Of a stretch of DNA of 49,091 bases, positions 46,759-49,091 are shown in pieces. The position numbers were made by a program, and so were the translations under genes. This DNA comes from Arenimonas malthae CC-JY-1 (GTDB taxonomy: Bacteria; Pseudomonadota; Gammaproteobacteria; Xanthomonadales; Xanthomonadaceae): contig NZ_AVCH01000021.1 in the NCBI RefSeq assembly GCF_000747075.1, forward strand, positions 1 through 49,091, in the 5' to 3' direction. The first letter of the stretch is position 1. Every line of letters starts with the position of its first letter. The notes beneath the pieces were generated by a model that worked only from the letters and a program-made list of their open reading frames with translations, searched no databases and had not been told where the DNA came from.

Positions 46759-47817
46759 ATGGTGATGTTTCCCCGGGAATTTTCCCAACGGGCCGCGCAA
46801 GCGGCCCGTGTTTTTATCCCCGCCGCGCTGGCGCTGGCCCTGGCGGCCTGCGCCGCCGAACCGGCGCCACGGCTGCCGGAACTGGACATCGATCCGGACC
46901 GCGTCGCCGTGGCCGGGCTGTCGTCCGGCGCCTACATGGCCACGCAGGTGCACCTGGCGCACTCGGACCGCCTGCGCGGCGCCGCGCTGCTGGCCGGCGG
47001 GCCCTACGGCTGCGCCGGCGCTTCGCTGGAAACGGCGCTGGGGCCGTGCATGGTCGCGGAGCCGTACGCGCCCGACCCGGCACGACTGGCCGGCGTGGTG
47101 CGCGAACGCGCCGCCGCCGGCGACATCGCGCCGGTGAGCGGCCTCGCCGGCGACGCGGTGTACGTGCTGCGTGGCCGCGCCGACACCGTGGTGGCCGAAG
47201 CCGTCACGCGTTCGGCGCACGACCTGTACGCGGCGCTGGCGGACGACGCCGGCGGCCTGTCGCTGCACTACGACGGCGGGCGTGATTTCCCGCACCTGAT
47301 GCCCACGCTCGACGCGGGCGTGGACTGCGCCACCGGCGGCACGCCCTACCTGGGCCGTTGCGGCTTCGACGCCGCGGGCGAGGCCATGGCCTGGCTGTTC
47401 GGGCCGGCGTCGTCCCCCGCACCGGCCACGGCGGCCGGCGAACTGCGCCGCTTCGACCAGGCGCCGTACGCCGCGCCCGGCGCGGACCCGCTGCTGGCCG
47501 AGGCGGGCTACCTCTACCTGCCGCCGGCCTGCGCCGCCGGCGGGCGCTGCGGGCTGCTGGTGGCGTTCCACGGCTGCGAGCAGAACGCCGACAAGGTGGG
47601 CGAGGCCTTCGTGCGCGACGCCGGCTTCAACCGCTGGGCGGACGTGCACCGCGTGGCCGTGCTGTATCCTCAGGTGCGATCAAGCTACCTGCCGCTGAAT
47701 CCGAAGGCATGCTGGGACTGGTGGGGTTACACGGGCGAAGGCTACGACACCCGGCGCGGCGCCCAGCCGCGCTGGCTGGCCGCGGCCATGACCGCGCTGG
47801 GCGCGCCGATGCCGTGA
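46759..47817 (+). CDS. PHB-depolymerase-like lipoprotein esterase, type 2 (circularly permuted) order
   Basis: A 352-aa predicted lipoprotein (signal with lipobox LAAC). Serine hydrolase of the polyhydroxybutyrate depolymerase/LpqC family. The lipase box GLSSG (nucleophile Ser55) is near the N-terminus, a probable catalytic Asp142 (RADTVV) and His179 (FPHLMPT) follow, and the oxyanion-hole segment LLVAFHGCEQ (His271-Gly-Cys) with NRWADVHRVAVLYPQV and NPKACWDWWGY comes last. In most bacterial relatives the HGC part comes first, so this is the permuted arrangement called type 2. There is no separate polymer-binding domain. Possible starts are GTG 46756, ATG 46759, GTG 46762 and ATG 46765; the RNA of codons 11-18 forms the terminator hairpin. 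Confidence 0.82.
   Translation: MVMFPREFSQRAAQAARVFIPAALALALAACAAEPAPRLPELDIDPDRVAVAGLSSGAYMATQVHLAHSDRLRGAALLAGGPYGCAGASLETALGPCMVAEPYAPDPARLAGVVRERAAAGDIAPVSGLAGDAVYVLRGRADTVVAEAVTRSAHDLYAALADDAGGLSLHYDGGRDFPHLMPTLDAGVDCATGGTPYLGRCGFDAAGEAMAWLFGPASSPAPATAAGELRRFDQAPYAAPGADPLLAEAGYLYLPPACAAGGRCGLLVAFHGCEQNADKVGEAFVRDAGFNRWADVHRVAVLYPQVRSSYLPLNPKACWDWWGYTGEGYDTRRGAQPRWLAAAMTALGAPMP
46788..46815 (+). terminator. Intrinsic terminator inside the 5' end of the esterase gene
   Basis: ACGGGCCGC (46788-46796), GCAA tetraloop, GCGGCCCGT (46801-46809), then GTTTTT. A 9-bp perfect stem plus T-run makes a strong terminator for the TonB receptor gene. It also overlaps the first codons of the downstream esterase. 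Confidence 0.82.
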
Positions 47818-47833
47818 CGACGCGGCCGCGGTC

Positions 47834-49091
47834 GTGCTGACCGACGCCCTCGTCATCGGCGCGGGCCTGCTGTGGCTGGGCCTGCTGTTCGGCACCGCGC
47901 TCTGGGCCGAGCGCCGCCCGGGCCTGCTGTCGCGGCAGTGGCCGGTGGTCTACAGCCTGTCGCTGGCGGTGTACTGCACCTCGTGGACCTTCTACGGCAC
48001 GGTGACGCAGGCGCAGCGTTCGGGCTGGCCCATCCCGCCCACCTTCCTGGGCACCATCCTGCTGTACGTGCTGGGCTTCGGCTTCCTGCTCAAGCTGCTG
48101 CGGCTGGCGCGCGAGAACAATTCCACCTCGCTGGCCGACCTGATCGCCACGCGCCTGGGCCGCAGTTCCTGGCTGGCGGCGGCGGTCACCTTCGTGGCGG
48201 TGCTGGGCATCGTTCCCTACCTCGCGCTGCAGCTCAAGGCGGTGGCCATGAGCTACGGCCTGCTCACGCGCGCGTCCGCGCTGTCGCCGCCGCCATGGCA
48301 GGACAGCGCGCTGTACGTGGCGCTGGCCATGGGCCTGTTCGCCATGCTGTTCGGCACGCGGCGCGTTTCGGCGGCCGAACACAACCGCGGGCTGGTGCTG
48401 GCGATGGCGGTGGAATCGCTGCTCAAACTGGGCGCGATGCTGGCGCTGGGCGCCTTCGTGTGGTTCGGCCTGGACCTGCCCGACGTGCCCGCGGCGCCGC
48501 CGCCGCCCGACGGCGCGAACGGGTTCCCGGCGCTGGTGCTGCTGGGTGCGCTGGCCATGTTCACGCTGCCGCACCAGTTCCACGTGGGCGTGGTCGAGTG
48601 CCGCGACGAGGGCGAACTGCGCACCGCGCGCTGGTTGTTCCCGCTGTACATGCTGCTGATCGCGCTGCCCATCCTGCCGCTGGCGCGCGCCGGCGACGCA
48701 CTGCTGGCGCCCATGGGGGTGCCGTCCGACCTGTACGTGCTGGCGCTGCCGCTGGCCCAGGGCCACGAGGGCCTGGCGCTGCTGGCCTTCCTGGGCGGCC
48801 TGAGCGCGGCCACCGGCATGGTGATCCTGGCCACGCTGGCGCTGAGCGTGATGATCGGCAACCACTGGGTGGCGCCGCTGCTGGTGCGCGGCCGCTGGGG
48901 CGGCGCGGGCGAGGGCGGCGACCTGCGCGGCGCGGTGCTCGCGCAGCGCCGCGTGGGCATCCTGGCGGTGGTGCTGCTGGCCTGGGGCTACAGCCGCGTG
49001 ATGGCCGGCAACGACGCGCTGGCCGACATGGGCGCCATTTCCTTCTCGGCGCTGGCCACGCTGGCACCCGCCGTGGCCTTCGCCGTGTGGC
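47834..49091 (+). CDS. PutP/CbrA-like sodium:solute symporter-sensor kinase, N-terminal part
   Basis: Open reading frame running off the window (419 codons seen). It starts at GTG 47834 (MLTDALVIGAGLLWLGLLFG) 16 bases after the esterase stop. The translated part is all membrane helices: VYCTSWTFYGTVTQA, ARENNSTSLADLIATRLGR, GIVPYLALQLKAVAMSY, RRVSAAEHNRGLVLAMAVES, PHQFHVGVVECRDEGEL and FLGGLSAATGMVILATLALS. These match the sodium/solute symporter module found at the N-terminus of CbrA-like hybrid histidine kinases. The kinase part would lie outside the window, so it could also be a lone symporter. Confidence 0.85.
   Translation, partial: MLTDALVIGAGLLWLGLLFGTALWAERRPGLLSRQWPVVYSLSLAVYCTSWTFYGTVTQAQRSGWPIPPTFLGTILLYVLGFGFLLKLLRLARENNSTSLADLIATRLGRSSWLAAAVTFVAVLGIVPYLALQLKAVAMSYGLLTRASALSPPPWQDSALYVALAMGLFAMLFGTRRVSAAEHNRGLVLAMAVESLLKLGAMLALGAFVWFGLDLPDVPAAPPPPDGANGFPALVLLGALAMFTLPHQFHVGVVECRDEGELRTARWLFPLYMLLIALPILPLARAGDALLAPMGVPSDLYVLALPLAQGHEGLALLAFLGGLSAATGMVILATLALSVMIGNHWVAPLLVRGRWGGAGEGGDLRGAVLAQRRVGILAVVLLAWGYSRVMAGNDALADMGAISFSALATLAPAVAFAVW

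Overview
The window is about 49 kb of very GC-rich, gene-dense bacterial chromosome. It looks like a gammaproteobacterium of the Lysobacterales (Xanthomonadales). The reasons are the gene order tpiA-secG-tRNA-Leu-nuoA..N-tRNA-fMet-rimP-nusA-infB-rbfA-truB-rpsO-pnp, separate nuoC and nuoD genes with an insert-bearing NuoC, a NuoG without the N7 cluster ligands, and abundant exported proteins plus a TonB-dependent receptor. Genus cannot be decided from the sequence alone. No phage, insertion sequence or CRISPR array was seen.

Layout. (1) 78-884, minus: a short-chain dehydrogenase. (2) 983-5297: four tightly packed genes for an exported amicyanin-like cupredoxin, a membrane GGDEF-EAL c-di-GMP enzyme, a DUF3034 exported protein and a lipoprotein truncated haemoglobin. 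(3) 5341-6717: tpiA, secG and tRNA-Leu(GAG). (4) 6800-21546: the complete 14-gene NADH:quinone oxidoreductase operon nuoA-N. (5) 21568-30645: initiator tRNA-fMet and the transcription/translation/RNA-decay superoperon rimP-nusA-infB-rbfA-truB-rpsO-pnp, with a leader terminator, an rpsO promoter, an rpsO-pnp hairpin and a final terminator. (6) 30659-40762: three tandem genes for large exported multidomain proteins that share a roughly 590-residue C-terminal module of no family I can name. (7) 40798-42955: pssA, a DUF817 membrane protein and a TRIC-like channel in one operon. (8) 42952-47817: a GntP-family permease divergent from a TonB-dependent receptor, with a 22-bp palindrome between them, then a circularly permuted PHB-depolymerase-like lipoprotein esterase. 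(9) 47834 to the end: the N-terminal symporter domain of a PutP/CbrA-like protein, cut by the window edge.

How the parts work together. Regions 3-5 are housekeeping: glycolysis, Sec export, respiration, and the coupled transcription/translation machinery. The nuo operon sits between two tRNA genes that belong to the same secG/metY-rimP neighbourhood in other gammaproteobacteria. The accessory interest is in region 2 (a copper/haem/c-di-GMP cluster), region 6 (the paralogous secreted triplet with a shared upstream element) and region 8 (a possible outer-membrane-to-cytoplasm route for hydroxyalkanoate-type substrates).
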